Origin: Deinococcus puniceus
GTDB taxonomy: Bacteria > Deinococcota > Deinococci > Deinococcales > Deinococcaceae
NCBI RefSeq assembly: GCF_001644565.1
Contig: NZ_CP011387.1
Coordinates: 1,534,501-1,598,500 of the forward strand
Length of the DNA stretch: 64,000 nucleotides
Direction: 5' to 3'
Part shown: positions 51,513 through 62,972 of the stretch, in pieces
Layout: each line of letters opens with the position of its first letter
Numbering within the stretch: the first letter of the stretch is position 1
Program-made: the position numbers and the translations under genes
The notes under the pieces: generated by a model
Database searches by the model: none
The model's input: only the letters and a program-made list of their open reading frames with translations
What the model was told of the DNA's origin: nothing

Positions 51513-52985
51513 GTGCGTGTCTCGCCCTCCTTGCCCACCATCCTGCTCGCCGTGCTGCTCGGAGTCCTGCTGGCCCTCTGCGGATTGCCGCTGGGCTGGA
51601 GCTTTCTCAGTTTTTTGCCGCTGGCCGCGCTGCTGGCGTTTGCCGCTCAGGGCCAAAGCGCACGCGACGTGGCGGGCCGCGCTTTCTGGGCAGGAAGTGC
51701 CTACAGCGCCGTACACCTGTGGTGGCTCACCGCGTTTTTAGGCAAGCTGTTCGGTTTTCCGCCCGCTGGCGTGCTGGCCTTCGCCCTGTTTGCCCTAGAA
51801 GGTGCGTTTTTGGCGGGCATGGCGTGGCTGGTGGGCCGCCTACTCCGGTCACCGGGTGCGCGGGTGTGGGGGCTGGCAGGCGGCTGGGTGGTGCTGGAAT
51901 GGCTGCGCTTCCTCGGCCCGCCCGCCTTTCCGTGGCCCACGCTGGGCTATACGCTCTTGCCCACACCCGCCATTCAGATTGCCGACCTCGGCGGCGTGCT
52001 GCTGGGCAGTGTGCTGGTGGCGGCGACGGCTGCGGCGCTGGCGTGCTTTGTGGGCACCGTGCGCCAGCGGGGAGAAGGATGGGGGAGACGCCGCCCGCTG
52101 GGGTTGATGGCGGTGGCTTGGGCCTTGGCGCTGGTCTACGGCCTGACCCGCACGGCGGGCACGGGGCCAGAAACCCCGATGTTGCTGCTCAGAACCACCA
52201 TCGATTCCTTTGACCGCGCCTCCCGCCGCCTGAGTGTGCAGGAGCAGTTCGAGTTGCAGGCCAACCTGACCCGCGCCAACCGCCGCCCTGAAGAAGTGGT
52301 GGTCTGGAGCGAAAGCAGCGTCTTAGACCCGGCCCTGCTGCCCGCCGTGCCCGCTGCGGGAATTTACGGCGTGAGTCAGATGGAACCCCGCCGCAACTCG
52401 GTTCGCGCATGGGACGGCGGCAGCGTCACCTCCGAAACCGACAAGGCCCGCCCCGTCCCCTTTGGTGAATACTTTCCCTTCCGGGAAGCCCTCGCCCCAG
52501 CTTGGAGCCAGATCGAGCGCATCATCGGCATCGGGCTGGAAAGTGTACCGCCCGCTCAAACCCTGAATACCCTCCAACTGAACGGTGTTCAGTACGGCGC
52601 ATATGTCTGCTACGATTCCGTGTTTCCGTGGGTGGCCCGCGTGCTGGTGGGCAAAGGCGCAGAAGTGTTGGTCAACGTCTCCAATGACGGCTGGTACGAC
52701 GGCTGGGGGGTGCAGCAACACTTCATGATGGGCCGAGTGCGGGCCATAGAAACCCGGCGCTATGTGGTACGGAGCGTGAACTTCGGGATCGCCGCCGAAA
52801 TTGATGATCTGGGGCGGCCCCGGCAAACGCTGGAATCTGGCGAAGGCGTCCTGCATGCCCGTCCGTTGCGCTTGACCGGGCAAACCCTGTTCGTGCGCTT
52901 GGGCGACTGGCTGGCGCTGGGGTTGGCTGGGCTGATGCTGGCGTTCGCGGGGCTGGCGGATCGGCGCTATCGGCGGAGATTGTAA
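51513..52985 (+). CDS. lnt: Apolipoprotein N-acyltransferase
   Basis: Lnt adds the third acyl chain to lipoproteins at the outer face of the inner membrane. The 490-aa product has an N-terminal block of six or seven membrane helices (about 5-205) and a nitrilase-like domain with the catalytic set Glu267 (VVWSESSV), Lys311 ([16 protein letters not shown]) and Cys366 ([12 protein letters not shown]), followed by [18 protein letters not shown] last membrane helix ([16 protein letters not shown]) closes the protein. It implies triacylated lipoproteins, fitting a diderm envelope. Confidence 0.92.
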   Translation: MRVSPSLPTILLAVLLGVLLALCGLPLGWSFLSFLPLAALLAFAAQGQSARDVAGRAFWAGSAYSAVHLWWLTAFLGKLFGFPPAGVLAFALFALEGAFLAGMAWLVGRLLRSPGARVWGLAGGWVVLEWLRFLGPPAFPWPTLGYTLLPTPAIQIADLGGVLLGSVLVAATAAALACFVGTVRQRGEGWGRRRPLGLMAVAWALALVYGLTRTAGTGPETPMLLLRTTIDSFDRASRRLSVQEQFELQANLTRANRRPEEVVVWSESSVLDPALLPAVPAAGIYGVSQMEPRRNSVRAWDGGSVTSETDKARPVPFGEYFPFREALAPAWSQIERIIGIGLESVPPAQTLNTLQLNGVQYGAYVCYDSVFPWVARVLVGKGAEVLVNVSNDGWYDGWGVQQHFMMGRVRAIETRRYVVRSVNFGIAAEIDDLGRPRQTLESGEGVLHARPLRLTGQTLFVRLGDWLALGLAGLMLAFAGLADRRYRRRL

Positions 52986-53172
52986 GCGCAAGTCATGCAA
53001 GCTCTGAACTGAAGCGCTCGCTGACAAAGCTGCTGGTATTTTCCCCCTCAAATGACATTCGGCGGCCCTTCACGGCCTTCCTGTGGGCTTGTTAGATTTT
53101 TGCTGTGTAGGACGGCGTTTGCAGCTATTCATCATTCAGAGGGTGACACTCAAAGCTAATTGCTTCTAGTCG

Positions 53173-53198
53173 CCGTTGATAAGGCTTGTTATCATCGG
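53173..53198. promoter_or_regulatory. dif-like inverted repeat over the recombinase promoter
   Basis: Arms CCGTTGATAA (53173-53182) and TTATCATCGG (53189-53198) are inverted copies with one mismatch in ten, around the 6-bp centre GGCTTG. The inner bases ATAA-N6-TTAT match the E. coli dif core. The right arm overlaps the -10 box TATCAT of the recombinase gene. It may be a recombination site, an autoregulatory operator or both. Confidence 0.5.
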
Positions 53199-53203
53199 GC
53201 GGT

Positions 53204-54187
53204 ATGTCCGACACGCCGACAGCTGCCCCCGTCCTGTACTCCGGTGATCGCCTGACCCAAGCCCGCGCTTTTGCAGGACTGACCGACGAAGCCTTGCGCG
53301 TGCGGGCCATTCGCGCGGCCCGTGACAAGGACGCCGAAGACCTCTGGGCGCTCACGCTCGCCTGCCTGAGCAGCGACACCAGCGCGGGCGTGCGCGTCAG
53401 CCCCCATACCTTGCGGGCCTATAAAACGGGTGTGAAGGTGCTCCTAGAGCATGCCTGCACCCACGCGTGGAACCTCACGCATCCGGGCCGCCGCGAACCC
53501 GCGCTGTATGTGGCGAGCCTCAGTGCATCGGGTCTGAAACCGGCCACCGTACAGGCCCGTGTGGCTGCGGCCTGCGCCCTGTACCGCGCCCTGCGTTGGG
53601 CCGGGGCCACCGACGCCGATCCGTTTGGCGACGTGAAACGCCCCAAAGACCGCACCAAAGGCATCGTGAAAAATCCTCCATACCGCGCTGATTTTGTGCA
53701 GGCCATGCTGGCTGAGGCTGACGCGCAGGAAGCAGTGCTGGTGCTGCTGCTCACGCACGCGGGCCTGCGGATCGCTGAGGCGTTGGCGGTGGAGTGGGGC
53801 AACATCGATTTGCGGCGCAGGCGGCTGTTGGTGGCGCACGGCAAGGGCGACAAGGCGCGGATCGTGCCGCTGAGTGCCAAGTTGCGGGAAGCCTTGGAAG
53901 CTCTGAAGGCCGAAACGGTGTCCACGCCCACCAGTCGCCTGTTCTCCTTCTCGGCGTATTCCAGCGCCTACGAGCGGCTGCAAAAGCTGGCGCTAAAATG
54001 CGGGCGCGAGCATGAGTTCCGGGGCTTCCACGCAGGGCGCAAGTACGCGGGCACGCAGCTGTACGCCGCCGTCAAAGACTTTACGCGGGTGGCCGGATTC
54101 TTGGGCCACGAACAGGTGGATACCACGCGCCGCTACGTGGAATTGCCGGAAGACGATCTAGATGAGGTGATGGAGGGGTTTGTTTGA
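53204..54187 (+). CDS. Tyrosine recombinase (XerC/XerD-like)
   Basis: A 327-aa site-specific recombinase. It has an N-terminal SAM-like core-binding domain (about 45-150, SPHTLRAYKTGVKVLLEHAC) and a catalytic domain with Arg189 (HAGLRIAEAL), Lys214 (HGKGDKARIVPL), His276 and Arg279 (FHAGRKYAG), His302 (LGHEQV) and the nucleophile Tyr311 (TTRRYVEL). All catalytic residues are present. Size and layout are those of Xer proteins rather than phage integrases; no phage or transposon gene is adjacent. The ATG at 53204 has TATCAT 8 nt upstream; a TTG at 53186 is also open. The preceding 187 nt hold no gene. Confidence 0.88.
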   Translation: MSDTPTAAPVLYSGDRLTQARAFAGLTDEALRVRAIRAARDKDAEDLWALTLACLSSDTSAGVRVSPHTLRAYKTGVKVLLEHACTHAWNLTHPGRREPALYVASLSASGLKPATVQARVAAACALYRALRWAGATDADPFGDVKRPKDRTKGIVKNPPYRADFVQAMLAEADAQEAVLVLLLTHAGLRIAEALAVEWGNIDLRRRRLLVAHGKGDKARIVPLSAKLREALEALKAETVSTPTSRLFSFSAYSSAYERLQKLALKCGREHEFRGFHAGRKYAGTQLYAAVKDFTRVAGFLGHEQVDTTRRYVELPEDDLDEVMEGFV

Positions 54188-54295
54188 TCGGGGTCTTCCC
54201 CATCGGGTTAGACACTCCACCACGTCGCGCTTCGGCTGTGGCCTTAGACTAGCCCCAGCAACCGACAACGCCGTCTCATTTATTCTGGAGGAGCC

Positions 54296-55078
54296 ATGAC
54301 CGCCCAACCCAATCTCAGCAAGCAGGCAATCCCCCCCAAATCTGGCGAACCGATCATCAAGGCCGTCGATGTGCACAAGCATTTCGGCTCTTTTCATGCC
54401 CTGCGAGGCGTGAATATGTCGGTGCAGTCCGGGGAAGTGGTGGTCATCATCGGGCCGTCCGGCAGCGGCAAATCCACCTTTATTCGCACCATCAACCGTC
54501 TAGAGGCGCACGATCAGGGCACCATCGTAGTAGACGGAATGGAACTCAAAGACGGGCAGAATCTGGACGCTATTCGGCGGGAAGTGGGCATGGTGTTTCA
54601 GAGCTTCAACCTGTTTCCCCATTTGACCGTGCTGCAAAACGTGTCGCTGGCCCCCATTCGGGTACGCAAGCAGCCCAAAGCGCAGGCGGAGGCGCGGGCG
54701 ATGGAGCTGCTGACGCGGGTGGGCATCGAGGAACAAGCCTACAAATACCCCGCGCAATTGTCGGGTGGGCAGCAGCAACGTGTCGCTATTGCCCGCGCCC
54801 TCGCCATGGATCCCAAAGTCATGCTGTTCGACGAACCGACTTCAGCCCTCGATCCCGAGATGATCAAAGAAGTGCTGGACGTGATGAAGGGGCTGGCAGG
54901 CAGCGGCATGACCATGCTGTGTGTAACGCACGAAATGGGCTTCGCGCGGGAAGTGGCAGACCGCTTGGTCTTCTTCGATCAGGGCAACATCGTGGAAGAT
55001 ACGACTCCGGAGCAGTTTTACAACAACCCTCAGCACGAGCGGGCCAAAGCGTTTTTGAGCAAGGTACTGGGTCACTGA
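54296..55078 (+). CDS. Polar amino-acid ABC transporter ATP-binding protein (GlnQ type)
   Basis: A 260-aa ABC ATPase with Walker [11 protein letters not shown]-loop [17 protein letters not shown], the signature [16 protein letters not shown], Walker [15 protein letters not shown] and H-loop [15 protein letters not shown]. The sequence style ([32 protein letters not shown]) is that of the glutamine/polar amino-acid uptake family. A good GGAGG ribosome site precedes the ATG, and TAGACT (54245-54250) may be its -10. The permease and binding protein are not adjacent, so it must work with partners encoded elsewhere. Confidence 0.9.
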   Translation: MTAQPNLSKQAIPPKSGEPIIKAVDVHKHFGSFHALRGVNMSVQSGEVVVIIGPSGSGKSTFIRTINRLEAHDQGTIVVDGMELKDGQNLDAIRREVGMVFQSFNLFPHLTVLQNVSLAPIRVRKQPKAQAEARAMELLTRVGIEEQAYKYPAQLSGGQQQRVAIARALAMDPKVMLFDEPTSALDPEMIKEVLDVMKGLAGSGMTMLCVTHEMGFAREVADRLVFFDQGNIVEDTTPEQFYNNPQHERAKAFLSKVLGH

Positions 55079-55100
55079 GGGCGGCTCTGAGCTACAAAAT

Positions 55101-55130
55101 AACAGCCGGGGCACAAAGCTTCCGGCTGTT
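55101..55130. terminator. Hairpin terminator between convergent genes
   Basis: Stem AACAGCCGG / CCGGCTGTT with a 12-nt loop, after the ABC ATPase and facing the lipid kinase. Confidence 0.8.
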
Positions 55131-55153
55131 TATCCTTATCCCACCTACCGCTT

Positions 55154-56149
55154 CTACGTATCCAAGTCCGCCTTCTTGGCCGCCGTCAAAAACCGGATCG
55201 CCCCCGGCAGAATCCGCGCCGTGAAGGGCGTCGTTTCCTCGTGCAGTTCGCCGTCGTATTGCAGTGGGAAGGGTTCCTCGGCCACCACAGTCACTTCTTT
55301 GGCTTCGATGGTTTCCAGATTGCCGCTGAACAGGGGATCGCCCAGATTCAGCTTGGCGCGCACAGAGTCGATCAGGTTGGGTACGAGGCGCATGATGTTG
55401 CCTGCCTTCATCAGCACCACCGTGAAGCGGCCATCGCTGGGGCTGATGTCGCTGGTGATCGGCAGGCGGTAATTGGCCATGCCGAAGTTCGCCACCATCA
55501 CGCCGATGCCTTCAAACTCGCGTTTTTGGCCGTCCAGCACAAGATGGAAGGTGGTCTTTTTGGGATTCAGCTGCTTCATGGCGCTCATGACGTAGGCCAT
55601 CGCGCCAAACTTTTCCTTCAGTTCCTCGGAGTCGCGGATCATGGCGGCGTCGGCCCCGGCTCCGGCCAGCATGGCAAAACCGTACTTCTGCTCTTTGACC
55701 TCGATCTCTCCCAGATCCACCCGCACGGCGTGTGCGCCCGCCACCACCTGCGCGAGTGCCAGTGGCGCACGGGGCAAGTCCAGATTCTGCGCGATCAGGT
55801 TGGCCGTTCCCGCCGGATACGCCAGCAGCGGCACATTCTTGTAGCGGCTGGCATAGGCGAGGCTGCTGACCGTGCCGTCACCGCCCGCGCCCACCACCAC
55901 ATCAAACGACGCGATGTCTTCTACATAGCTGCTCATGGGCCTGTCAGGCACGAGTTCGCGCTCGGTAACCTGTGCCCCGGCATCCTTCAGAAACGCGATA
56001 AACGCGGGCAAATCGCTGTCGCCTTGGCCGCTTTTGGGGTTGAAGACGACCATCACCCGCTTGCCAGCAAGGGGAGCGAGGGTGGCCTGATCTGCGTCAG
56101 AAAGTGCTGTGAACAATGCAGCAGTGGGGGGGGTGATTTGACCGGTCAT
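55154..56149 (-). CDS. Diacylglycerol kinase-family lipid kinase (DagK/YegS)
   Basis: A 331-aa enzyme with the DAGK catalytic fold: [13 protein letters not shown], the nucleotide motif [29 protein letters not shown] and the C-terminal beta-sandwich ([37 protein letters not shown]). Members phosphorylate diacylglycerol, sphingosine or related lipids; the lipid is not predictable. Divergent from the lipoprotein gene, with overlapping promoters. Confidence 0.9.
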   Translation of the reverse strand: MTGQITPPTAALFTALSDADQATLAPLAGKRVMVVFNPKSGQGDSDLPAFIAFLKDAGAQVTERELVPDRPMSSYVEDIASFDVVVGAGGDGTVSSLAYASRYKNVPLLAYPAGTANLIAQNLDLPRAPLALAQVVAGAHAVRVDLGEIEVKEQKYGFAMLAGAGADAAMIRDSEELKEKFGAMAYVMSAMKQLNPKKTTFHLVLDGQKREFEGIGVMVANFGMANYRLPITSDISPSDGRFTVVLMKAGNIMRLVPNLIDSVRAKLNLGDPLFSGNLETIEAKEVTVVAEEPFPLQYDGELHEETTPFTARILPGAIRFLTAAKKADLDT

Positions 56150-56185
56150 ACAAGGCTCATTAGACTGCCCGCACGGAGGCTCTTT

Positions 56186-56572
56186 ATGGCGCGTTTCTTG
56201 GTGGGTTCTTTACTGATGACTGGCCTGTTTCTTGGTTCGCTTTCTTCCTGTGCGCCGCGTCAACAAGCTGGCACGGAGCGGTTTGTTACGGTTGCGCCCG
56301 TGCTCTACAAAGTTTCCGCCCCCGTCGTTCGTGGCGGCACACTCACCGTTCAGGGCCGGTATCTGGGCGGCCCAGCGAGTGCCAAGATTCGGATGGGCCT
56401 TGCATTTGATGGAAGCGGCGGGTTTGACCTTCCCGCCAACGCCATTCAAAGTTGGACGGCAGACGAAATTACCTTCACTGTCCCGTCTGATCTGCCTGCG
56501 GGCGGCGGCTACATCTTTATTCTCGTTGGAAACTCGAAGTCTAACGGCCTGCCTTACAGCATCGCCCAGTAA
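56186..56572 (+). CDS. Lipoprotein with IPT/TIG-like domain
   Basis: A 128-aa lipoprotein. The signal ends in the lipobox LSSC, with the lipidated residue at Cys22. The mature part is a single immunoglobulin-like IPT/TIG domain ([52 protein letters not shown]). ATG at 56186 with GGAGG upstream and TAGACT at 56161-56166; the frame is open far upstream but only as the antisense of the lipid kinase. Probably a surface or periplasmic adhesion or structural protein, modified by Lnt. Confidence 0.8.
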   Translation: MARFLVGSLLMTGLFLGSLSSCAPRQQAGTERFVTVAPVLYKVSAPVVRGGTLTVQGRYLGGPASAKIRMGLAFDGSGGFDLPANAIQSWTADEITFTVPSDLPAGGGYIFILVGNSKSNGLPYSIAQ

Positions 56573-56586
56573 ACTGAGAAAGTTGG

Positions 56587-56614
56587 GGGCGGCCTGTTGG
56601 TGCGGAGGCCGCCC
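56587..56614 (+). terminator. Hairpin terminator after the lipoprotein gene
   Basis: Stem GGGCGGCCT / AGGCCGCCC with a 10-nt loop; no U tract follows. Confidence 0.65.
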
Positions 56615-56675
56615 TCTCCCCTGCCCATTTTGCTGCTCTGCCATCAGGCCGATTCATTCCCTGCCCGCTGCCCTG

Positions 56676-56681
56676 TAGACT
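56676..56681 (+). promoter_or_regulatory. -10 box of hisS-aspS
   Basis: TAGACT ends 10 nt before the hisS ATG with no ribosome site between. Confidence 0.45.
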
Positions 56682-56691
56682 CCGGGGCGTT

Positions 56692-57996
56692 ATGGCGACG
56701 AAGATTAACAGTATTAAAGGTACCAACGACCTTTTGCCGGATGGAACACCTGCATTAAAAGCTCATACCGTCGCGTCGGCCCACACCCACGTCACCAACA
56801 TTGCGCGGAGAGTGCTGGAGCGGGCCGGAGCGCAATTCATAGCGACACCGATTTTTGAAGAAGCTGAATTGGTCAAGCGTGGCGTAGGCGGCAGCACGGA
56901 CATTGTTCGGAAAGAGATGTACACCGTGACGTATTTTGGCGGTCATGGCGGGTACATCCTGCGGCCAGAGGGCACGGCGGGCATTGTCCGGGCTTATCTG
57001 CAAAATGGGCTGAAGCAGTTGCCCGCGCCGCTGAAGCTGTGGACGCATGGCCCGATGTTCCGCGCTGAAAATGTGCAGGCTGGCCGTTACCGTCAGTTTC
57101 ACCAAGTCGATTACGAGGTGCTGGGCAGTGCCGACGCGCTGGTCGATGCCGAAGCGATTGCGCTTATGGTGGACGTGGTGCGGGCGCTGGGGTTGACGGG
57201 CGTGCGCGTGAAGCTGGGGAGCATCGGTGATCCGGCAGACCGGGACAGCTATAACGAGTATTTGCGCGGGCTGTTCTCGCCGCAACTGGAGCGCCTTTCG
57301 GACGATTCCAAAGACCGCCTGACCCGCAACCCCATGCGGATTCTGGACAGCAAGAGCGCGGAAGATCAGGCGCTGCTGCGGGAACTGAACGTGCGGCCTA
57401 TGCTGGACTTTTTGGGCGCGGAGGCGTCGGCCCACTTTGCGGAGGTGCAGGCGTACTTGGCGGCGTGGGGTGTGGAGTATGACCTTGACCCCAGCATCGT
57501 GCGCGGGCTGGATTATTACCGCCGCACGGCTTGGGAACTGCACCACGAGGGCGTCGGCGCAAAGTCGGCCCTCGGCGGGGGCGGGCGCTATGACGGCCTC
57601 AGCGCACAGTTGGGCGGGCCGGAAGTGCCGGGGATCGGCTGGGCCTTTGGCATAGAGCGGCTGCTGCTGGCGCTGGAAGCCGAGGGTGTGGGCTTGCCGC
57701 AGACGCCGGGGCCGCTGCTGTATTTGGCGGCGATGGATACGGAGAATGTAGGGTTGGCCGCTCAGACTGCATTGGGAGCGCGTGCAGTGGCCCGTGTGGA
57801 ATTTGCCTACAAGGCCCAGAAACCCGGCAATGCCTTTAAGGATGCCGAGCGCCGCCGCGCCCGCTATGCTGCCGTCATCGGCACGGATGAAGCAGAGCGA
57901 CGCGTCTTGAATCTGAAGAATCTGGTGTCGGGCGAGCAGCGGGAAGTGTCGCTGGATGACTTGAATGCCGTACTGACCGAATTGGAGAGCAACTGA
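56692..57996 (+). CDS. hisS: Histidyl-tRNA synthetase
   Basis: HisRS charges tRNA-His. The 434-aa class II enzyme has motif 1 ([16 protein letters not shown]), motif 2 ([41 protein letters not shown]), the HisRS-A motif in [16 protein letters not shown], motif 3 ([16 protein letters not shown]), and the C-terminal anticodon-binding domain. The N-terminus [14 protein letters not shown] is family-typical. It forms an operon with aspS; stop and start overlap by one base (TGATG). Confidence 0.95.
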   Translation: MATKINSIKGTNDLLPDGTPALKAHTVASAHTHVTNIARRVLERAGAQFIATPIFEEAELVKRGVGGSTDIVRKEMYTVTYFGGHGGYILRPEGTAGIVRAYLQNGLKQLPAPLKLWTHGPMFRAENVQAGRYRQFHQVDYEVLGSADALVDAEAIALMVDVVRALGLTGVRVKLGSIGDPADRDSYNEYLRGLFSPQLERLSDDSKDRLTRNPMRILDSKSAEDQALLRELNVRPMLDFLGAEASAHFAEVQAYLAAWGVEYDLDPSIVRGLDYYRRTAWELHHEGVGAKSALGGGGRYDGLSAQLGGPEVPGIGWAFGIERLLLALEAEGVGLPQTPGPLLYLAAMDTENVGLAAQTALGARAVARVEFAYKAQKPGNAFKDAERRRARYAAVIGTDEAERRVLNLKNLVSGEQREVSLDDLNAVLTELESN

Positions 57997-59735
57997 TGAA
58001 ACGCACGGCAATGATGGGGCAACTAAACGAGAAGCACGCTGGACAAACCGTCACGCTGCAAGGCTGGATCAACCGCCGCCGCGATTTGGGCGGGCTGATT
58101 TTCATCGAATTGCGAGACCGGAGCGGACTGGTACAGGTGCAGGTGGAACCCGATTCGGCGGCGTTTGCTGAGGCCGATAAGCTGCGGGGCGAGTACGTGG
58201 CCGAGATCGAGGGGATATATCAGATGCGCCCGGAAGCACAGCGCAAGGGTGGCGCGGCTGATTTTGAAGTCATCGCTTCCCGCGTGAAGGTGCTGAACGC
58301 CGCCAAAACGCCCGCCTTCGAGCTGGACAAGGGCGACAGCGTCGCCGAAGACATACGCCTGAAGTTCCGTTATCTGGATTTGCGCCGTCCCGAAATGCAG
58401 CGCAACCTGATGCTCCGCAGTAAAGCCGTGGCGTCGGTCACGCGCTTTTTGGACGCTGAGGGGTTTATTGCGGTAGAAACGCCGATGCTCACCAAGTCCA
58501 CGCCGGAAGGCGCGCGCGACTTTTTGGTACCCAGCCGCCTGAATCCCGGCGAATTTTACGCGCTGCCGCAGTCGCCTCAGCTGTTCAAGCAGCTGCTGAT
58601 GATCGCCGGATTTGACCGCTACTACCAGTTGGCCCGCTGTTTCCGCGACGAGGATTTACGGGCAGACCGCCAGCCCGACTTCACGCAGCTCGATATGGAA
58701 CTGAGCTTCGTGGAGCAAGAAGACGTGCTGGAGCTTCAGGAGCGCCTGCTGGCGGCGGTGTTCCGCGACGTGCTGGACGTAGAGTTGCCGCTGCCGTTTC
58801 CGCGCCTGTCGTATTTCGAGGCGATGGATAAATACGGTTCCGACAAGCCCGACTTGCGCTTCGATTCGGCGTTTGTAGACGTGACTGACCTGTTCGCGGG
58901 CGGTGCATTTCAGGCGTTTGCCAGTGCGGGCAGCGTGAAGGTGATTGCTGCGCCGGAGCTCACGCGTAAGCAGATCGACGAACTGGAACGAGTCGCTAAA
59001 CAACATGGGGCTAAAGGCTTGGCATGGCTCAAGCGCGACGGTGACGGGTTTACGGGTGGAATCAGCAAGTTCGTGGGCGATCAGGCGGCAGAACTGATGT
59101 CGCGCACGGGCGTCGCGGCGGGCGGCACGCTCCTGTTTGCGGCGGGCGATTGGCAAAAAGCCGTGACGGCGTTGGGCGCGGTACGCTTGGCCCTGCGTGA
59201 CCTGTTCGGGCTGGCGGCGGGTGGGCAATTCCACGTGTCGTGGGTTACGGAATTTCCTCAGCTGGAATACGACGAGGACAACGCCCGCTGGACGTACATG
59301 CATCACCCGTTCACTGCTCCGCACCTTGACGACATCGGGCTGTTCGGCACCGAGCGGCAGGGCGAGATTCGCGCTCAGGCCTACGATTTGGTGCTCAATG
59401 GGTTTGAGATCGGCGGCGGCAGCATCCGGATTCATGACCCCGCCGTGCAGGAAAAGATGTTCGCGGCGATTGGGTTCACGCCCGAGGAAGCCCACGCCCA
59501 GTTCGGCTTTTTTCTGGATGCGCTGGCGGCGGGCACGCCTCCGCACGGCGGCATCGCGTGGGGCTTTGACCGCCTGCTGATGGTGATGGCCGGAGCGCAA
59601 AGTATCCGCGAAGTCATCGCGTTTCCGAAGAATAACCGGGGCGCGGATTTGATGGCATTGGCTCCGGCAGCGGTGGACGCGGCGCAACTGGCGGAAGTAG
59701 GCGTTCAGGTGGCGGCGCGGGTTGAGGTGGAATAA
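57996..59735 (+). CDS. aspS: Aspartyl-tRNA synthetase, bacterial type
   Basis: AspRS charges tRNA-Asp. The 579-aa length and the large GAD insertion domain (about 290-410) mark it as the bacterial, discriminating type. Motifs are [26 protein letters not shown], motif 2 [28 protein letters not shown] and motif 3 [28 protein letters not shown]. radiodurans is known to have a second, archaeal-type AspRS as well; it is not in this window. A terminator follows. Confidence 0.95.
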   Translation: MKRTAMMGQLNEKHAGQTVTLQGWINRRRDLGGLIFIELRDRSGLVQVQVEPDSAAFAEADKLRGEYVAEIEGIYQMRPEAQRKGGAADFEVIASRVKVLNAAKTPAFELDKGDSVAEDIRLKFRYLDLRRPEMQRNLMLRSKAVASVTRFLDAEGFIAVETPMLTKSTPEGARDFLVPSRLNPGEFYALPQSPQLFKQLLMIAGFDRYYQLARCFRDEDLRADRQPDFTQLDMELSFVEQEDVLELQERLLAAVFRDVLDVELPLPFPRLSYFEAMDKYGSDKPDLRFDSAFVDVTDLFAGGAFQAFASAGSVKVIAAPELTRKQIDELERVAKQHGAKGLAWLKRDGDGFTGGISKFVGDQAAELMSRTGVAAGGTLLFAAGDWQKAVTALGAVRLALRDLFGLAAGGQFHVSWVTEFPQLEYDEDNARWTYMHHPFTAPHLDDIGLFGTERQGEIRAQAYDLVLNGFEIGGGSIRIHDPAVQEKMFAAIGFTPEEAHAQFGFFLDALAAGTPPHGGIAWGFDRLLMVMAGAQSIREVIAFPKNNRGADLMALAPAAVDAAQLAEVGVQVAARVEVE

Positions 59736-59750
59736 AGCGTAGGGATGTGG

Positions 59751-59785
59751 ATAGGGGGAGGCGAGAGTGTGGGCCTCTCCCCTAT
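59751..59785 (+). terminator. Hairpin terminator of aspS
   Basis: ATAGGGGGAGGC pairs with GCCTCTCCCCTAT (one bulge), followed by TAATGTTG. Confidence 0.8.
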
Positions 59786-59800
59786 TAATGTTGACAGTAC

Positions 59801-59837
59801 GCAAGTGAAATCATTCACGATAAATCTGGCTCGTGAA
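59801..59837 (-). repeat. 37-bp 3'-end hairpin element, copy 3
   Basis: Read on the minus strand: TTCACGA, a 10-nt loop, TCGTGAA, then TTTCACTTGC. It starts 11 nt after the stop of the leftward phosphatase gene, in the convergent gap with aspS. Confidence 0.7.
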
Positions 59838-59848
59838 ATTATTGTTTG

Positions 59849-60496
59849 TTATTGCTTATTCGTCTTTTCAGGGTGTTCAAGATGGCCTGTGAAAGCGATC
59901 TTCACGGCGTGCCAGCCCTGATTCAACTTCTGCAGTTCCGTTACCGCTGTGTTGGCATGGGCGTAGCGGCCATCCAGCCACGCTTGCCGGACATCTGCGC
60001 CCATCAGGTCAGTCAGATAAGCGGTCAGGGAGCCGCCGTGAGCGACGACGATGGGGGTTGCGGGTTCGGCCAGCACAGGTTCCAACGCGGCCTTGAATCT
60101 TGCTGCCACTTCCGCCAAACTCTCGCCGCCGGGAAAGCCGAAGCTGCCGTCAGAGCGCACCAATTCATGCACGTGGGTGTGCATGTCGGCATACGCTCTC
60201 CCCTGCCAGTCTCCGGGGGCGATTTCTTGCAGGCCGTCCAGCACGGTGAGTTGCGTGCCTAGAGCTGTAGCAATAGCGCTTCCGGTTTGTCTGGCCCGGA
60301 GGAAAGAGCTGGTGAAAATTCGCGGCGATTCTATGTTCTCCACGGCGAACCAGCGGGCGACGGCTTCGGCCTGTGCTTGCCCCACTTCATCTAAAGGGTC
60401 ATCCGCGCCCCCAGTCAAGACCTGCGAGACGTTGCCTGCTGTGCGGCCATGTCGAACCAGGAAAACGCGGTCTGGGGAGGAGGCGTGAACGGGCAT
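59849..60496 (-). CDS. Histidine phosphatase (phosphoglycerate mutase-like)
   Basis: A 215-aa branch-1 histidine phosphatase. The phospho-acceptor His is in FLVRHGRTAGNVSQ, the second arginine in SSFLRARQTG, the Glu in GDWQGRAYADM, and the second His in IVVAHGGSLTAYL. It could be a cofactor-independent-looking broad phosphatase (PhoE, CobC type) rather than a true mutase; substrate unknown. TAGTCT (60504-60509, minus strand) lies 7 nt before the ATG. The 3' end carries the hairpin element. Confidence 0.88.
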   Translation of the reverse strand: MPVHASSPDRVFLVRHGRTAGNVSQVLTGGADDPLDEVGQAQAEAVARWFAVENIESPRIFTSSFLRARQTGSAIATALGTQLTVLDGLQEIAPGDWQGRAYADMHTHVHELVRSDGSFGFPGGESLAEVAARFKAALEPVLAEPATPIVVAHGGSLTAYLTDLMGADVRQAWLDGRYAHANTAVTELQKLNQGWHAVKIAFTGHLEHPEKTNKQ

Positions 60497-60503
60497 GAAC
60501 CCT

Positions 60504-60509
60504 AGACTA
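60504..60509 (-). promoter_or_regulatory. -10 box of the histidine phosphatase
   Basis: TAGTCT on the minus strand, ending 7 nt before the start codon. Confidence 0.45.
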
Positions 60510-60564
60510 GCGCCATCTGAAGGCCCCCGTAAGCAGACATCCGGTTGAACATGCCATTACGCTC

Positions 60565-60570
60565 TATGCT
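60565..60570 (+). promoter_or_regulatory. -10 box of uvrC
   Basis: TATGCT ends 5 nt before the GTG start of uvrC. TTGAAC (60545-60550) is upstream but at a short 14-nt spacing. Confidence 0.45.
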
Positions 60571-60575
60571 AAAGC

Positions 60576-62432
<1,857 letters not shown>

Positions 62433-62493
62433 GGAGAGTTGTTGTCAAAAGCAGCGTTGTCAGGGGTCTCCAGACTGCCCTCTACCCGAAGGT

Positions 62494-62653
62494 CTCATTC
62501 GACATGCACGCTCCAGCGATCTTGCCAAGTTGCAAACACTGTACAAGCAACTCAGTCTCTCTTCGCCCAAGCTGAGCTTACAAATCGCCCATCTCGCAGG
62601 ACTTACTGAGCGATCCTAAACTTCACGTGTTGGTGGCCGAGCAAGACCATTAG
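62494..62653 (+). pseudogene. Remnant of a GNAT acetyltransferase
   Basis: One frame reads LIRHARSSDLAKLQTLYKQL, then SLSSPKLSLQIAHL. After a one-base shift near 62615 the next frame reads DLLSDPKLHVLVAEQDH and stops. Together this matches the start of GNAT N-acetyltransferases (I-R-x-A-x-x-x-D-L...L...L-x-D-P-x-x-H-x-L-V-A-E), but there is a frameshift, an early stop and no catalytic acetyl-CoA part. I see it as a decayed, truncated gene; it could also be chance similarity. Confidence 0.45.
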
Positions 62654-62687
62654 AGAGCCGTGACGCAAGCCCAACGCCAAAAAATTG

Positions 62688-62708
62688 CCCCCTCAACTTC
62701 TGAGGGGG
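62688..62708 (-). terminator. Terminator of the small gene at 62.7 kb
   Basis: Stem CCCCCTCA / TGAGGGGG with a 5-nt loop; on the minus strand it is followed by CAATTTTTT, a good U tract. On the plus strand it is followed by TTTGACTT, so it may also serve the uvrC side. Confidence 0.85.
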
Positions 62709-62733
62709 TTTGACTTAACTGCGTTGACTGGCT

Positions 62734-62904
62734 TCACGCGGGACGGACTGGCGCGGCAAAGAGGCGGTGCAGGACGGTGCGGAGGCTGAAGCCGGGGCGT
62801 TGTGGTCGGCCTTGGCGGGCGGCGCGGGCCTGAGCTTCGCGTTTGGCCTCAGCGCGGAGGGCTTCGGCGTGCAGAGCGCTAATCTCGACGGTCAGGAAGT
62901 GCAT
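62734..62904 (-). CDS. Small 56-aa protein of unknown function
   Basis: ATG at 62904 preceded by GGAGAA (5-nt spacing) opens 56 codons, beginning MHFLTVEISALHAEALRAEA, continuing with KREAQARAARQGRP and ending HRLFAAPVRPA. The first 35 residues look like one amphipathic, charged Ala/Arg/Glu helix; the rest is basic. The stop is followed after 25 nt by a Rho-independent terminator in the right orientation, which strongly supports a real gene. No family is recognised. A tandem repeat and a TTAnnnnGGAATAAC copy lie upstream. Confidence 0.6.
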   Translation of the reverse strand: MHFLTVEISALHAEALRAEAKREAQARAARQGRPQRPGFSLRTVLHRLFAAPVRPA

Positions 62905-62931
62905 GGTGTTCTCCGGGGGCGCGGCCTGTGG

Positions 62932-62972
62932 GTGGCCCGGTGGTGCGCCTTTCTTGTGGCCTTATGGTGCGC
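62932..62972. repeat. Tandem 17-mer repeat upstream of the small gene
   Basis: GTGGCC-nnn-TGGTGCGC occurs at 62932-62948 and 62956-62972, 24 bp apart, in the 5' region of the minus-strand small gene. A shorter ATGCGCC word also recurs nearby (62985-63010, minus strand). It may be an operator pair or a relic. Confidence 0.5.

Noticed and set aside
53204..54187. Prophage or genomic island around the tyrosine recombinase
   Set aside because: The flanking genes (lnt, ABC ATPase) are ordinary, no tRNA or direct repeats are seen, and no other phage-type gene is present.
56755..58011. A 418-codon open frame opposite hisS
   Set aside because: Antisense shadow with arginine- and glutamine-rich composition and no motif.
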